Assembly (NCBI RefSeq): GCF_016908875.1
Contig: NZ_JAFBES010000003.1
Coordinates: 310,001-374,000 of the forward strand
Origin: Bacillus ectoiniformans
Lineage (GTDB): Bacteria; Bacillota; Bacilli; Bacillales; Domibacillaceae
DNA: 64,000 bases
Direction of reading: 5' to 3'
Every line of letters begins with the position of its first letter. Within the stretch, counting starts at the first letter, position 1. A model generated the notes under the pieces. The model was given only the letters and a program-made list of their open reading frames with translations, was not told the origin of the DNA and did no database searches. Positions 25,901-34,114 of this stretch are shown here, in pieces. A program made the translations under genes and the position numbers.

Positions 25901-26978
25901 AGCAAACGATAAACCAACGGGAGTAAAGGTAGAAATTATTCGCAATGATGTGGCAGTTTCTACAGTGGTAGAAACTAAAAACTTAAATGAGCAATTTAAA
26001 GATGGGTCAAGTCAAGAAACTATTTCGTGGGAAGAAGTAATTCAAGCATCTTATCCAGAAGTAACGATTGCAGATTATGTCACATATAAAGTAGAAAAAG
26101 ATAATAATACTTATAAAGGTGTGCAAGCTAGAATCTATTTGACGGATAAGGAAAAGACGAAGTTGAAGGATGGAGATCAAGTAAAGGTAAGCTTGATGAA
26201 GGGAAATGAAGTTCTAGCAACTAGTACTTCTAAAGAGGGTAAGGATCTTGCAACAAACATCTTTCTAAATGAATACGATGGACAAGGAAACTATGCTTCA
26301 ACAATCTTTACTCCAAACCAAAAGTATCCATCTGGAAGCTGGAATACAACAGATTGGATAGCAACAGAAGATGACGAACCAACAGGAGTAAAAGTTGAGA
26401 TTATTCGGAATGGAGTAGCTGTCTCAGAAGTATCAACTGAAAATAAGGCGTTGAACGAATCGTTTACTGATGCAACAAGTACAGAAGCCATTCCATTTAG
26501 TGACTTGTTCCAGCATAGTATCGATCGTTCAGTAACGTTGGATTCAAATTTATCTGAAAATACAGTGGTGCAATTTGGTACTAATTTTTCTCAACCGGCA
26601 TTAAATGCTAAAGATGGAACGTATGGTTTTAAATTAGTATATGATGACGAACAATCCGAGTCGCTGAGAAATTGGTATGACACTCATAAAAAACCAAATG
26701 TTGAAACAGTGCCAGCATGGTATACGTACCTACTAAATACAGTGCCGACTAGTGCAGAGGATACTGAAGTAAATGCCATGTTCAATCTAGTAAAATCAGG
26801 TACGGGATGGAAAATTCAAGATGGAACACAAGCGGCAGAAGGAGATCCAACTCTAGCAGATACAGGAATGATTATTCCTAACGGGTTCCCTTCTGGAATC
26901 TATACCTTTAAAGGAATGATAGAAGGAACAGAAGTAACAATAAACATTACAGTAGAAAGCACTCCTCAACAAAACTAA
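22947..26978 (+). CDS. SLH-anchored modular surface protein B (5' exon of intron B)
   Basis: 1343 aa; ATG 22947 follows AACTAGGAGGGTGTTT, better than the GTG at 22941. Signal peptide FFYSALSASVAAGALVSFAP..AGA; three SLH domains nearly identical to protein A (ARGVIKGYEDKTFRPYANVT); shared beta-rich domain; poly-Gly linker. One copy of the ~170-aa repeat (VEAMIAAL at about 701) is followed by a tandem pair of 155-aa repeats starting VTIADYVTYKVEK (884 and 1039). The last module ends GMIIPNGFPSGIYTFKG...ITVESTPQQN. The stop is followed by intron B. Paralogue of A with different C-terminal repeats. Confidence 0.9.
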   Translation: MSKTKKQKFFYSALSASVAAGALVSFAPQAGAQENTNFTDVKAADHFYEAVKSLNARGVIKGYEDKTFRPYANVTRAQAAKIIAMALNMNTKNVKDPGFKDVPKTDWAYGYVAALANAGIIKGYGDQFKPNEPLSRAQMAKIIALSFKLESGKLEKSPFNDVKTSDWYAEFVKPLIEKEITTGTTPTTFSPNKPVLRGQMASFIYRSEHATKGLAVTSDITNITNQEIVTEAGTYTLSADLKKWLNPTNLTVLKGAEITLVVKDGKVEKVESVELTANGSVSTDSNNPYANHVVFDAKGAVIDADIIVNADYVSLKNATIKGDLHLGKGIENSFYSDGVKVEGKTVVSDEVKASAQQTSKFYKSLAYKQYVSKFQAAVTANAKVTIVFNNSNLGTVQVSTSGVSFESTGSSTVGSVSLSGDVTFKVANSVVIPKIVIAAGVQNVVIDSDVAEIVVEGNQSVTITGSGNFGKVVADGKSTVSVQTTGRVGTLQTADKDSKFVLGNNTKVDNLVLPVGVKPQDAINNYDSVKGNVGQVGGVKNPDATAPTPPAGGGGGGGGVVTPTIGFGPAVATGNFGNEANINEMMNALFSNTSSVVQGIEIKPIFSVTNKTITVNSDNVTQGLLQWITTQWGDSSIPVTMNVSGGVPTDKQKDANWNNKYTLWINLNDLIAGTSNHEVVMTNGRKASYSLAVTGKSAEVEAMIAALPEKENFKYNDRPAYYSAANEHFILNTDLKHRIKPASLQKLDDLKALVVDWEENGSGAKVTDTKVGYDKDAGKLVLTLENAEKVAAVDISRLRINSNLDNNGSIELAGSYTMEGNKIVITLTDDKKSAVNTLITSAGGIGNTWIHLGDGSLLNDREVPAKLSPADIALETTVLTGAEVTIADYVTYKVEKGSDTYKGVQARIYLTDAEIAKLKTGDRVKVSLMKGNEVLATSISNSGKNLGSDIFKNEFEGQGNYASTFFTPNHPYPSGSWTTSEWTATANDKPTGVKVEIIRNDVAVSTVVETKNLNEQFKDGSSQETISWEEVIQASYPEVTIADYVTYKVEKDNNTYKGVQARIYLTDKEKTKLKDGDQVKVSLMKGNEVLATSTSKEGKDLATNIFLNEYDGQGNYASTIFTPNQKYPSGSWNTTDWIATEDDEPTGVKVEIIRNGVAVSEVSTENKALNESFTDATSTEAIPFSDLFQHSIDRSVTLDSNLSENTVVQFGTNFSQPALNAKDGTYGFKLVYDDEQSESLRNWYDTHKKPNVETVPAWYTYLLNTVPTSAEDTEVNAMFNLVKSGTGWKIQDGTQAAEGDPTLADTGMIIPNGFPSGIYTFKGMIEGTEVTINITVESTPQQN

Positions 26979-27749
26979 ACGAAACGTTACTTTATAAGCT
27001 AGCACGCTAGTGAAAAAAGTGGAAAGGCTCTGTTTTTAAAATAGAGAATCCTTTCTAACTGTTATGCGCCAATTGACAGGAGAATATCCTGTCCTTGCTC
27101 AACAGTCTTTGAAGCAAGTGCCTAATCCTCCTGGGTCCAATGACGCGCTGATACGCGGAATGGACTAAGTCAGGTGAAGTCGTACCCAATAAATAATTGG
27201 GGCGGGGCTCTTTAAAAGACAGCTATGGCCAGGCAGACGAATCCATGCAGGCAGGGTGAGGTAGTATATACCGCGGATTGCTAGGAGTTCGGTATTTACC
27301 CTTGCATTTGAAATGATGCAGCGGCGGTCAGTGTAATTGACTGTTAAACTGGCCGTTCTCATTCCTGAATAGTGGAGGCCTAAGGTTGTCAAAAGAAGGG
27401 ATGGACATAACGGAACGTTTGAAGTTCTCTTTGAAGAGGTGGATCAGCACCAGTGAAGCAAGGAGAATGGCAGCGGGTTCATAGTAGTGTCGATCACATG
27501 CCGCTGGGACTTGTATGGCAACATGCGAGAAGGAGAAAACATGTGGGAGCGAAGGAACCCAGTCAGTGGTAGTTGTTCTATCAAGCTTATTTCCCCAAAA
27601 TCAAGCTTGTTTGAAAAAGGTAGCTTTCGGGTTGCCCTTTCCAAATCAAAATAGAACTATACTGTTGATGGCACGCCGCATGCGGTGAAAGCCGCTTGTG
27701 CGGTGTAGGCCCGACCGAAAGCTGTGGAAACGCAGTATAAGGCGGGAAT
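26979..27749 (+). mobile_element. ORF-less group II intron B
   Basis: Near-identical sister of intron A from the TPQQN codons through domain III. EBS1-like loop GACTGT at 27339-27344; domain IV hairpin AAGCTT..AAGCTT with loop ATTTCCCC (27583-27608); domain V 27673-27706 (ACGCCGC..GCGGTGT, covarying with ACGCCAT..ATGGTGT in A); domain VI stem CCCG/CGGG, covarying with CTCG/CGAG; 3' end GGGAAT at 27749. No ORF. The best GTGYG equivalent is ATGCGCC at 27064, 86 bases beyond the SLH stop codon. Confidence 0.88.
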
Positions 27750-28781
27750 AGCGCAGCCTTAATGGCAGTGAATGCGGCAACAGATAAATCAACAATGGTA
27801 ACAGCACTGGAAACTAATGCTTCAGATTTAGGTATCAACGTGACAACAGGTGACTACGCTGCTCTTGATCTTGGTAAGAAACAGTCTGTTGCGAATTTTG
27901 TTCTAGATCGTAAAGGAACAGAATATCAAACGGAGGCAACTGTTCAAAGCACTTTTAATGCAGGTCTTGCATACGAAACAGCAAAAGTTGCTTTTTCAAC
28001 TAAGTTAAAGTCTGGAACTGATGTGGTTTCTAATGATGTAGAAGCGATGATTGATGCTTATAAAGCTGTTGAAACTTTCGATGGCGAAGCATCAGAGGTA
28101 ATTACAAATAATATCAATATTCTTCAGCCAATTGTTGAAGATGTTAACAAATTTATTGCGCTTAATGACTTTGCACAATTGAACGGAGAACCATCACCAA
28201 CAAACTCAGCATACACAATTAATGTAGATAGCTTGACTAGATTCCTTACAGAATTCCAAGTTTATATTACCGCTGCACCAGCCCTGACAAATTTTAATTT
28301 GCAAGCTAATGTTGGAGAATTGACTGGCAACTTTGAGAACGGTTATGTACTTAAAACTGATGGTAATTCTCAGACCCCTCATGTTCTTACATTTAACGGA
28401 ACTGGGTTTACTAAAGATCTTGCCAATACAGAAGTAGAAGTAAAGCTGATAGATCTAGGGGATGGTTTGACTGCAGAGAACTTTACAAATCCTACAACTG
28501 GATATTATAAGGACAAGTCTGAACCATATAAAACTTATCTAAATAATGCTATTGAGGGTACCGAAGCATTTGCTTACATCATCGCTAATAATTATGATAA
28601 TACAGTAAGATTACAAGATGCAGCTCAATGGGATCTCAATGATAATGCAGAAGTAGGGATGGTTATTCCTGGTGATTACCCAACTGGTATCTATACATTA
28701 TCTTTTGAGCTTGAGGATGCATTAGGGAATACAGAAACTTATACTGTAACTTTGGAGATTGATAGATCAACAGCAATATAA
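27750..28781 (+). CDS. Start-less 3' exon B: long surface-protein C-terminus
   Basis: 343 codons in phase 0 from AGC 27750 (SAALMAVNAATDKSTMVTAL). An ATG at 27762 is present but has no ribosome site. The N-terminal third is helical, Ala/Thr/Val rich; the rest is beta-rich. Its end, GMVIPGDYPTGIYTLSFELE, is clearly related to the end of the 5' exon protein (GMIIPNGFPSGIYTFKGMIE). Splicing would therefore replace or extend one C-terminal domain with a related one. It lies directly after a complete intron, so it is the likeliest exon to be spliced in cis. Confidence 0.78.
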   Translation, partial: SAALMAVNAATDKSTMVTALETNASDLGINVTTGDYAALDLGKKQSVANFVLDRKGTEYQTEATVQSTFNAGLAYETAKVAFSTKLKSGTDVVSNDVEAMIDAYKAVETFDGEASEVITNNINILQPIVEDVNKFIALNDFAQLNGEPSPTNSAYTINVDSLTRFLTEFQVYITAAPALTNFNLQANVGELTGNFENGYVLKTDGNSQTPHVLTFNGTGFTKDLANTEVEVKLIDLGDGLTAENFTNPTTGYYKDKSEPYKTYLNNAIEGTEAFAYIIANNYDNTVRLQDAAQWDLNDNAEVGMVIPGDYPTGIYTLSFELEDALGNTETYTVTLEIDRSTAI

Positions 28782-28803
28782 GTTGATGAGGTACAAGACT
28801 GAA

Positions 28804-28935
28804 GGGACACAGGGACAGGTTCCGTGTCCCACCAAATAAATTCTAAAGATCCTTGTGGAGATTCTGATCTCTGCAAGGATTTTTAAGTTAAGTAAGATTA
28901 ATTATTACCCTACTTTTAAGACCGATCAAAGTAGT
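28804..28935 (+). repeat. ~135-bp REP + terminator module, copy 1
   Basis: REP GGGACACAGGGACAGG..GTGTCCC (28804-28830), then hairpin ATCCTTGTGGAGAT/ATCTCTGCAAGGAT with T5 (28848-28884), then about 50 more bases. The whole block recurs nearly identically at 29666-29802. It follows exon B by 22 bases and can terminate it. Confidence 0.85.
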
Positions 28936-29013
28936 TTCAAATTGGATTTTTGATTTTATCCAAGTTTATTATAGTTAAATATAGCTATTAAATTTGAAAA
29001 TAAAGGTGAATTT

Positions 29014-29457
29014 ATGAGAAGAATAGGTCTTGTTTTAGCAGGTGGTGGAGGGATAGGAGCATATCAAATCGGGGTTTGGTAAGAACTTAGAGAGTTTGGT
29101 ATAGAAAAATCCATCACTGCTGTAGCAGGAACATCAGTTGGAGTTTTAAATACGGCTTTATTTGTACAAGGAAATTTAGAAAGAGCAGAAGATGTATGGA
29201 TGAATATTACACGGGAAAAGATTTTAACTGTTGATCCATCCAGACTATTGCTCAGTGAAAAGAATCGATTGCCAAAGAAGTTTTTGTCAGTGTTAGAACC
29301 TGCAGTCACACGATTGATCGGTCATGGTTGGTGTTCACGTGATCGGTTATTGGAAATTATCCAGCAAGCCGTTGATTTATCAATTATTTCAAGTTCGCCT
29401 ATTGCATCCTTTGCCACATCATTCAAGATCCGAAGCATTAAGACGTATAGACAGTAA
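29014..29457 (+). pseudogene. Patatin-like phospholipase, nonsense-mutated and truncated
   Basis: MRRIGLVLAGGGGIGAYQIG is the oxyanion-hole motif of bacterial patatins, followed by VW and an in-frame TAA at 29080. The same frame continues as ELREFGIEKSITAVAGTSVG with the GxSxG nucleophile motif (GTSVG), then ALFVQGNLERAEDVWMNIT and LPKKFLSVLEP. The frame stops at 29457, well short of the usual ~250-300 residues and without the catalytic Asp region. Both the nonsense codon and the lost 3' half argue for a dead gene. The flanking REP modules suggest the region was rearranged. Confidence 0.8.
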
Positions 29458-29578
29458 ACAGGTGAACATGACTCATAATGTTCGTATGATAAATTTTGAT
29501 ACCCAGTAACTTTCCAATTATGGTAAGATTATCTTGTAATTCAATAATTGGAAAGAGTGATAGTGAGATGAGAACACG

Positions 29579-29701
29579 ATGTTAAGGAATTTCATTGGCG
29601 GTTTATCTTTGCCTCTTATTTTGCTCTTATCGGCCTGCGGTACCGATATAGACGACTTATCGGAAGGGACACAGGGACAGGTTCCGTGTCCCACCAAATA
29701 A
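29579..29701 (+). pseudogene. Lipoprotein N-terminal fragment cut by REP
   Basis: MLRNFIGGLSLPLILLLSAC is a lipoprotein signal with lipobox LSAC, followed by GTDIDDLSE, then the frame runs into the REP at 29666 and stops. Only ~29 native residues remain, so the family cannot be named. Confidence 0.6.
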
Positions 29702-29802
29702 ATTCTAAAGATCCTTGTGGAGATTCTGATCTCTGCAAGGATTTTTAAGTTAAGTAAGATTGATTATTATCCTACTTTTAAGACCCGATAAAAGTAGTTT
29801 CA
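29666..29802 (+). repeat. ~135-bp REP + terminator module, copy 2
   Basis: Near-identical to 28804-28935 (REP, CCTTGTGGAGAT hairpin at 29710-29746, and the downstream TACTTTTAAGACC stretch). It ends where the IS66 terminal sequence begins. Confidence 0.85.
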
Positions 29803-31120
29803 AAGTAAGCCCGAATTATAAAAAAATAAACGCACCTTTTGGTACGCACATCGAATAGCCGTAAACCCCTCGTTTTTTTGGGATATACCGCTATTTTATT
29901 TTTCCGCATGTTTCTTGGATCTGTTTTGACCATGGCAAATAATCACGCAAAACCTCTGGACGCTGATGGATATCCAGATTGGGCAGATCTGAAAATAGCT
30001 TTACAAGGTACCGATAAAAATCTATGCCATTTGCTTTGGATGTTTCTGCGAGACTTAGACAAATCGCATTCGCTTCCGCGCCAGCTTCGCTGACGGAAAA
30101 GAGCCAGTTTTTTCGGCCGATGACATTTGGCCGGATTGCATTTTCAGCTGGATTATTATCGATTTCGATTCGGCCATCATTCAGGAAGGCTTTCAGGCCG
30201 GCCATTCGATTAAGCGTGTAGTCAGCTGCTTTGGCAAGGGCGTTTTTCCCCGAAGAACGGGGAAGTTTCCACCCACGCTAAAAACTTTTCAACCACGGGT
30301 TTTGAATGTTTTTGCCGTTGTTTCCTTCTCTTGCCCGGAGACAAATGCTTGAATTGCCTTTCCAGTCGATACAATTCATCACAATAGCTGACGTCGATTT
30401 GACCGTTTTTACTTTCAGCTTTCAGCCAGTACCGGCGGACGTGCGACCAGCAATTGGCGAAGGTAATACCCGCTATTTTGCCGTAGGCGGAATAGCCATC
30501 GCAGATCATCGTTCCGGAGTACCCTTGGATAAAACCTTCGAGGACAGAGCGAGCCCGTGATAAAGAACTTTGGAATAAAACAATCTCAGGTCCTTGGCTC
30601 GGTACACTACGATACACCCAATTATAAGCATTGGCTTGTCCTGATTTTCCATCCGAACGATGAATGATTTGCCCGTACGTTTCATCGGCATGCAGCACGG
30701 ATTTAGACAGTAACTGCGCCTTCAATGTTTCGTACACTGGCTGAAGCCAATCGCGCGATGCACGAATCACCCAATTGGATAGGTTTTTATCATTTGTGTT
30801 CAGGCCATGCCGTTCCCATTCCTTTACCTGCCGGTAAAGAGGCAGGTACTGGGCAAATTTATCGTAGATGACTTTGCCCAATACACTAGGGCTGGCGATA
30901 CTGCGCTGAATGGGAGGCTGCGGTGCTTTCCCGCGCTTGATCTGCGCTTTTTGTGAAGAGTTGCCTTTGCAGTTTTTGCATTCATAGGCATGTTCAATAT
31001 GCTGGATTTTCTTCATTCTCGCCGGAATAAATTCAGCTTCTTCGCGTACCATGGTGCAGCCGATTTCCTTCATTTGCCCTTGGCAACAGCTGCATGTGGT
31101 GTTTTCTGGGTGATGATGGA
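29803..31120 (-). mobile_element. IS66-family remnant
   Basis: Starts at GTAAGCCCGAATTAT, which resembles the GTAAGC-type termini of IS66 elements, and carries most of a TnpC-type transposase on the minus strand. Its other end is replaced by a family 1 REP at 31121. The accessory genes tnpA and tnpB are absent. Confidence 0.7.
29891..31120 (-). pseudogene. tnpC: IS66 transposase (TnpC), 5'-truncated and frameshifted
   Basis: Read on the minus strand: zinc-finger region (CSCCQGQMKEIG...YECKNCKG), then PSVLGKVIYDKFAQYLPLYR, the catalytic Asp region (LHADETYGQI), CDGYSAY and CWSHVRRYW. Around 30243 a frameshift in GGGGAAAAACGCC moves the frame; the rest (RMAGLKAFLNDGRIEIDNNPAENAIRP with the acidic NNPAE motif, then GRKNWLF) continues at 30205-29891. 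The first ~100 residues are missing because a REP joins at 31121. The element cannot be autonomous. Confidence 0.85.
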
Positions 31121-31200
31121 GGGACACAGGGACAGGTTGCTTGTCCCACCAAGTAATGTAATTCCTATCTCTGGAATGATTTTTAAGTTGAGTCACCTGT
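31121..31200 (+). repeat. Family 1 REP + degenerate module truncating IS66
   Basis: GGGACACAGGGACAGGTTGC..TTGTCCCACC then AAGTAATGT..TTTTTAAGTTGAG and CACCTGTCCTTTT. The tail matches that after the REP remnant at 49485-49575. Confidence 0.7.
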
Positions 31201-31560
31201 CCTTTTAAAAGAAACAATCCTGACTTCTGAGTGAAGATTATGAAGAAACCTTTCAAAGAAGAGTTGGGAAGTTTAAAAAAGGATTTTCTAATTTAATAGT
31301 TCTTGCAGTGAAGCGAGAACCCAATTGTTGCTTTAGAAAACAAGAAAACCTTAAGAAACACGACGATGTTTCTCGAATTTCACTAGACCCGAAATAGCCG
31401 ACTCCGTAGAAGAGTCATTGCTCAACGAAACTTTCTCTATTTATAAGAGAGAGTTTTTATTTTGGATTGATTCATATAGTTCGTCTACCTCCTAGATTTT
31501 TCAAAAATCAATATCACCATAAATTCCCATAATGGTATAATAGTCATAGAGACGATAAGT
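31201..31560. other. Non-coding stretch with one terminator hairpin
   Basis: About 360 bases without a supported gene. A hairpin AACTTTCTCT..AGAGAGAGTTTTTATTTT (31429-31462) looks like a terminator. A related CTTTCTCTTG..GAGAGAGTTTTTTG hairpin is at about 35502-35532. Confidence 0.45.
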
Positions 31561-31580
31561 TGAAAGGGGCAGGGTAGAAC

Positions 31581-32585
31581 TTGGAGTCAGCTAATCTGCA
31601 TCATTCCGTTTTTAACATTGAGGAAAAGAGAAGAGAACTGGAGCAGCAAGGTTTAACCCGCGTTGAAGTGAAACGAAGGGTTGAAGATCGTTATCGTATG
31701 TTTTCAAAAAAAGGAGCATTTACCTGCCTATGCTGCGGAAAAACAGTAAATATGAATTTAACGAAGGATGCTGGAAGACCATTTTATTTTAGGCATAATG
31801 ATGAAAGTGAGTGCTCTTATTCCCAAAACACGAAAACGTACGAAAAGCAACTGTCTAAGCTTGAGGATCCTTCGAAGAAAGATATTGGCCTCACTATTTT
31901 TCGAGAAATATTAGAAGGGGAACTGAAGCCTTATGGGATAACCATTGACCGAGGTTACCATTATAAAAAGAAGCTTTCCTTTATTCCAGACTTCATTATC
32001 CAATTCCCACACTCGGATAAACGCTGGGCAGTTGATTATTTTACGGCAATCGGTCAAGGGGCAAATTCCAGAAGCTATGCCCGTCATTTATCTCAACGCA
32101 TGAAAACATATGAAGAAGAAGGCTTTAAAGTCTTTTCTTTTGTAGATAGCAGTTGGCTCTCATTTTTAGAAGAGACGAACAAAGGTACACTGCTGAATGC
32201 TGAGACTCATGTGACTAGTAAAAACCATGAAGATGACTTATGGGATACATTCTTTAATGAAAATATTCAAGGAGAGTTACTCGACTTTTTCAAGATTGAA
32301 ACAGGGTTTGATAGTGGTGAATGTGATACGAGAAATATTGCATATGTAGATATTAATAACCGCCATTGTACGATTCTTCGCTTCCTGCCGATTTCTAAGC
32401 ATGAAAGGAATATCACTTTTTATAAGTTATCTTCTTCCGTAGTGCCGCTTACTAAAGCATTAAAAGTTAATGCAGAACAGGATCAATTTATACTTTCTGA
32501 GGAGAATGAAGAGGAGAAGAGGAATAATTTTCTTGAAGAAATAATCGAAAGGAAAAACAATTCGCTACAGAGCAGGAAATGCTGA
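31581..32585 (+). CDS. CoiA-like protein with zinc-ribbon and PD-(D/E)xK-like core
   Basis: 334 aa from TTG 31581 after GAAAGGGGCAGGGTAG. Features typical of the CoiA competence family: a zinc-ribbon-like CLCCG (FTCLCCGKTVNMN) with a downstream His and Cys (YFRHNDESECSYS), then a nuclease-like core with IPDFIIQFPHSDKRWAVDYF and RMKTYEEEGFKVFSFVD. CoiA is needed for transformation recombination in streptococci. The gene ends in a Glu/Lys-rich helix at ERKNNSLQSRKC and overlaps the next gene by 7 bases; the two may be one gene split by a frameshift. About 7-8 kb of surrounding debris suggests a transferred or decaying region. Confidence 0.6.
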   Translation: MESANLHHSVFNIEEKRRELEQQGLTRVEVKRRVEDRYRMFSKKGAFTCLCCGKTVNMNLTKDAGRPFYFRHNDESECSYSQNTKTYEKQLSKLEDPSKKDIGLTIFREILEGELKPYGITIDRGYHYKKKLSFIPDFIIQFPHSDKRWAVDYFTAIGQGANSRSYARHLSQRMKTYEEEGFKVFSFVDSSWLSFLEETNKGTLLNAETHVTSKNHEDDLWDTFFNENIQGELLDFFKIETGFDSGECDTRNIAYVDINNRHCTILRFLPISKHERNITFYKLSSSVVPLTKALKVNAEQDQFILSEENEEEKRNNFLEEIIERKNNSLQSRKC

Positions 32586-33148
32586 AAGAAAAGCGAGAAC
32601 GAATAAGAGTGGCTGAAGCAAAACAAAAGACACGGTTATGGAATTGGGATGAAGAATGGACAGAACAAAGGGAAAATACTAAAGAGCTGGAAGATGAGGA
32701 AGTTGAAAAAGAAATGCAAGAAAGAATGAGAAGAGCGGCTTTAAGACCGATCGAGGTTCACCCAGATAGATGGCAAGATAGAAGCCATCATACGTATCAG
32801 TCAAATCTAGAACAAGCGGGCTATCAAACGACTGTAGTTCAATTGGAAAAAGAAAAGAAAGAGAAGGTACGAGACCTTTTGCTGACACAGCCTATAGCAG
32901 GAGAGCTTTATATAGGTGGCAATAGGGAGGATTGGCGGAAAGTGGTTTTAAAGTGGGTCAAAGACCATCAATCAGGTAACACTATTGTTGTATCAATGCA
33001 GAACCTGATTGCCTATATGAAGAGCTTTGGAGTCACCTTCCACCAGAATGATCAACTCGTTGAATATCCCATAAAAAACTTCCTTATCTACTATGAAAAA
33101 ACGTTAAAAGCAGAACTAAAGAAAAAAATTGTTGTTGAATTTGAGTGA
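32579..33148 (+). CDS. Coiled-coil protein, probable continuation of the CoiA-like gene
   Basis: 189 aa from ATG 32579 inside the end of the previous frame. Begins with a charged helix (LKEKRERIRVAEAKQKTRLW) that directly continues the helix at the end of the upstream product, then a globular part (GELYIGGNREDWRKVVLKWV...IVVSMQNLIAYMKSFG). No clear ribosome site precedes the ATG, so translational coupling or a -1 frameshift would be needed. I lean toward a split gene, but separate overlapping genes are possible. A family 3 repeat lies at its stop codon. Confidence 0.5.
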   Translation: MLKEKRERIRVAEAKQKTRLWNWDEEWTEQRENTKELEDEEVEKEMQERMRRAALRPIEVHPDRWQDRSHHTYQSNLEQAGYQTTVVQLEKEKKEKVRDLLLTQPIAGELYIGGNREDWRKVVLKWVKDHQSGNTIVVSMQNLIAYMKSFGVTFHQNDQLVEYPIKNFLIYYEKTLKAELKKKIVVEFE

Positions 33149-33222
33149 AACGCAGGAACGGTCCTTCGTGTTTCATCTCTACCGTGGGAATGAAATAGAA
33201 CAACCGTCCCTTTGTTTCTAGG
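33147..33222. repeat. Family 3 inverted-pair repeat (REPIN-like)
   Basis: GTGAAACGCAGGAACGGTCC and, inverted, ACCGTCCCTTTGTTTC enclose a spacer CTACCGTGGGAATGAAATAG. Same layout as 53467-53538, and here again it starts at a stop codon. Confidence 0.7.
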
Positions 33223-33488
33223 AGGTTTTAAAAAGATTGGTCTCAAAACTGAAAGGAAAATACTCTTTGAATGAACAAGCATTAAAATTCATCTTAGACT
33301 TTGAAAGAACTGTAACGTATGGAACAAAATTTAAAAATAAGCAGCTAGTAGATATTTTTTAGACAAACAAAGTTTAACCAACCTGTATTTGATACTTATA
33401 TTGAAATGCGGTAAGTAAAGCGCTCTGGTACGCAATTAAACGGAGCTGCAGCTGGGGTATAGAAAGAGGAGTATACACAAAAGTTTTC

Positions 33489-34001
33489 TTGTCTGATCCC
33501 GACAGGAGTGTTTACATTCAGTTTCTAAGTGAGAATTTGTACAATGTACTTTTGTTGAAGAATCAAATCAAAGATGAAATTTTAAAAGCTTATCATCTTA
33601 GTGCAAAAGGAATTGGTGATAGTCTATATTACCTTACAGAAAGTTATTACAGGCAATTGGGTACATATAAAGGAAATCATAGCATGACAGATTTTATCAC
33701 GTCTAACGCGAAGGAGTGTTTAGAGTCTGGGCAAATTTCAAAGAAGTTAGTGTACGAGCATATGATTTCTAAAAATCTATACATCAAGGAGATTGTGCAA
33801 GCCGCTAAAAAAGGGGAACTTAGAGAAGAAAGAATTTATGAACTTTTATTAAATTACTATTATGTTTGTACCGTTACTGTGGAGGAAGATAAAATTCTGC
33901 CTTCAATAAAAATGGATGACAATTGGGATAGTAAAAATCCGTTTTACAGGTATGAGAAAATAGGGATAACTTTCATGCGCAATGTGGAAAGGTATGTTTA
34001 G
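33489..34001 (+). CDS. Hypothetical protein (likely 5'-truncated)
   Basis: 170 aa from TTG 33489, but the start is doubtful: the frame stays open about 28 codons upstream (reading KALWYAIKRSCSWGIERGVY...) and there is no ribosome site at the TTG. The product is helical and soluble (YIQFLSENLYNVLLLKNQIK, a middle rich in Tyr/Lys). The preceding 250 bases contain other short broken frames (e.g. NEQALKFILDFERTVTYGTK), so this may be the 3' part of a decayed gene. No known motif. Confidence 0.4.
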   Translation: MSDPDRSVYIQFLSENLYNVLLLKNQIKDEILKAYHLSAKGIGDSLYYLTESYYRQLGTYKGNHSMTDFITSNAKECLESGQISKKLVYEHMISKNLYIKEIVQAAKKGELREERIYELLLNYYYVCTVTVEEDKILPSIKMDDNWDSKNPFYRYEKIGITFMRNVERYV

Positions 34002-34114
34002 ATAATCAGGAGGACGGTTCTTATTTGGCAGATCTGTCTGTTTCAGATAAATCATCAATTCAATCACATATCTAGTAATTGTAAATTAATATAATCATTA
34101 AGGGAGAAAGATCA

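Noticed and set aside
29839-30560. Plus-strand frames across the IS66 remnant (29839-30093, 30024-30221, 30306-30560)
   Set aside because: They are antisense shadows of the transposase, whose conserved motifs read clearly on the minus strand.
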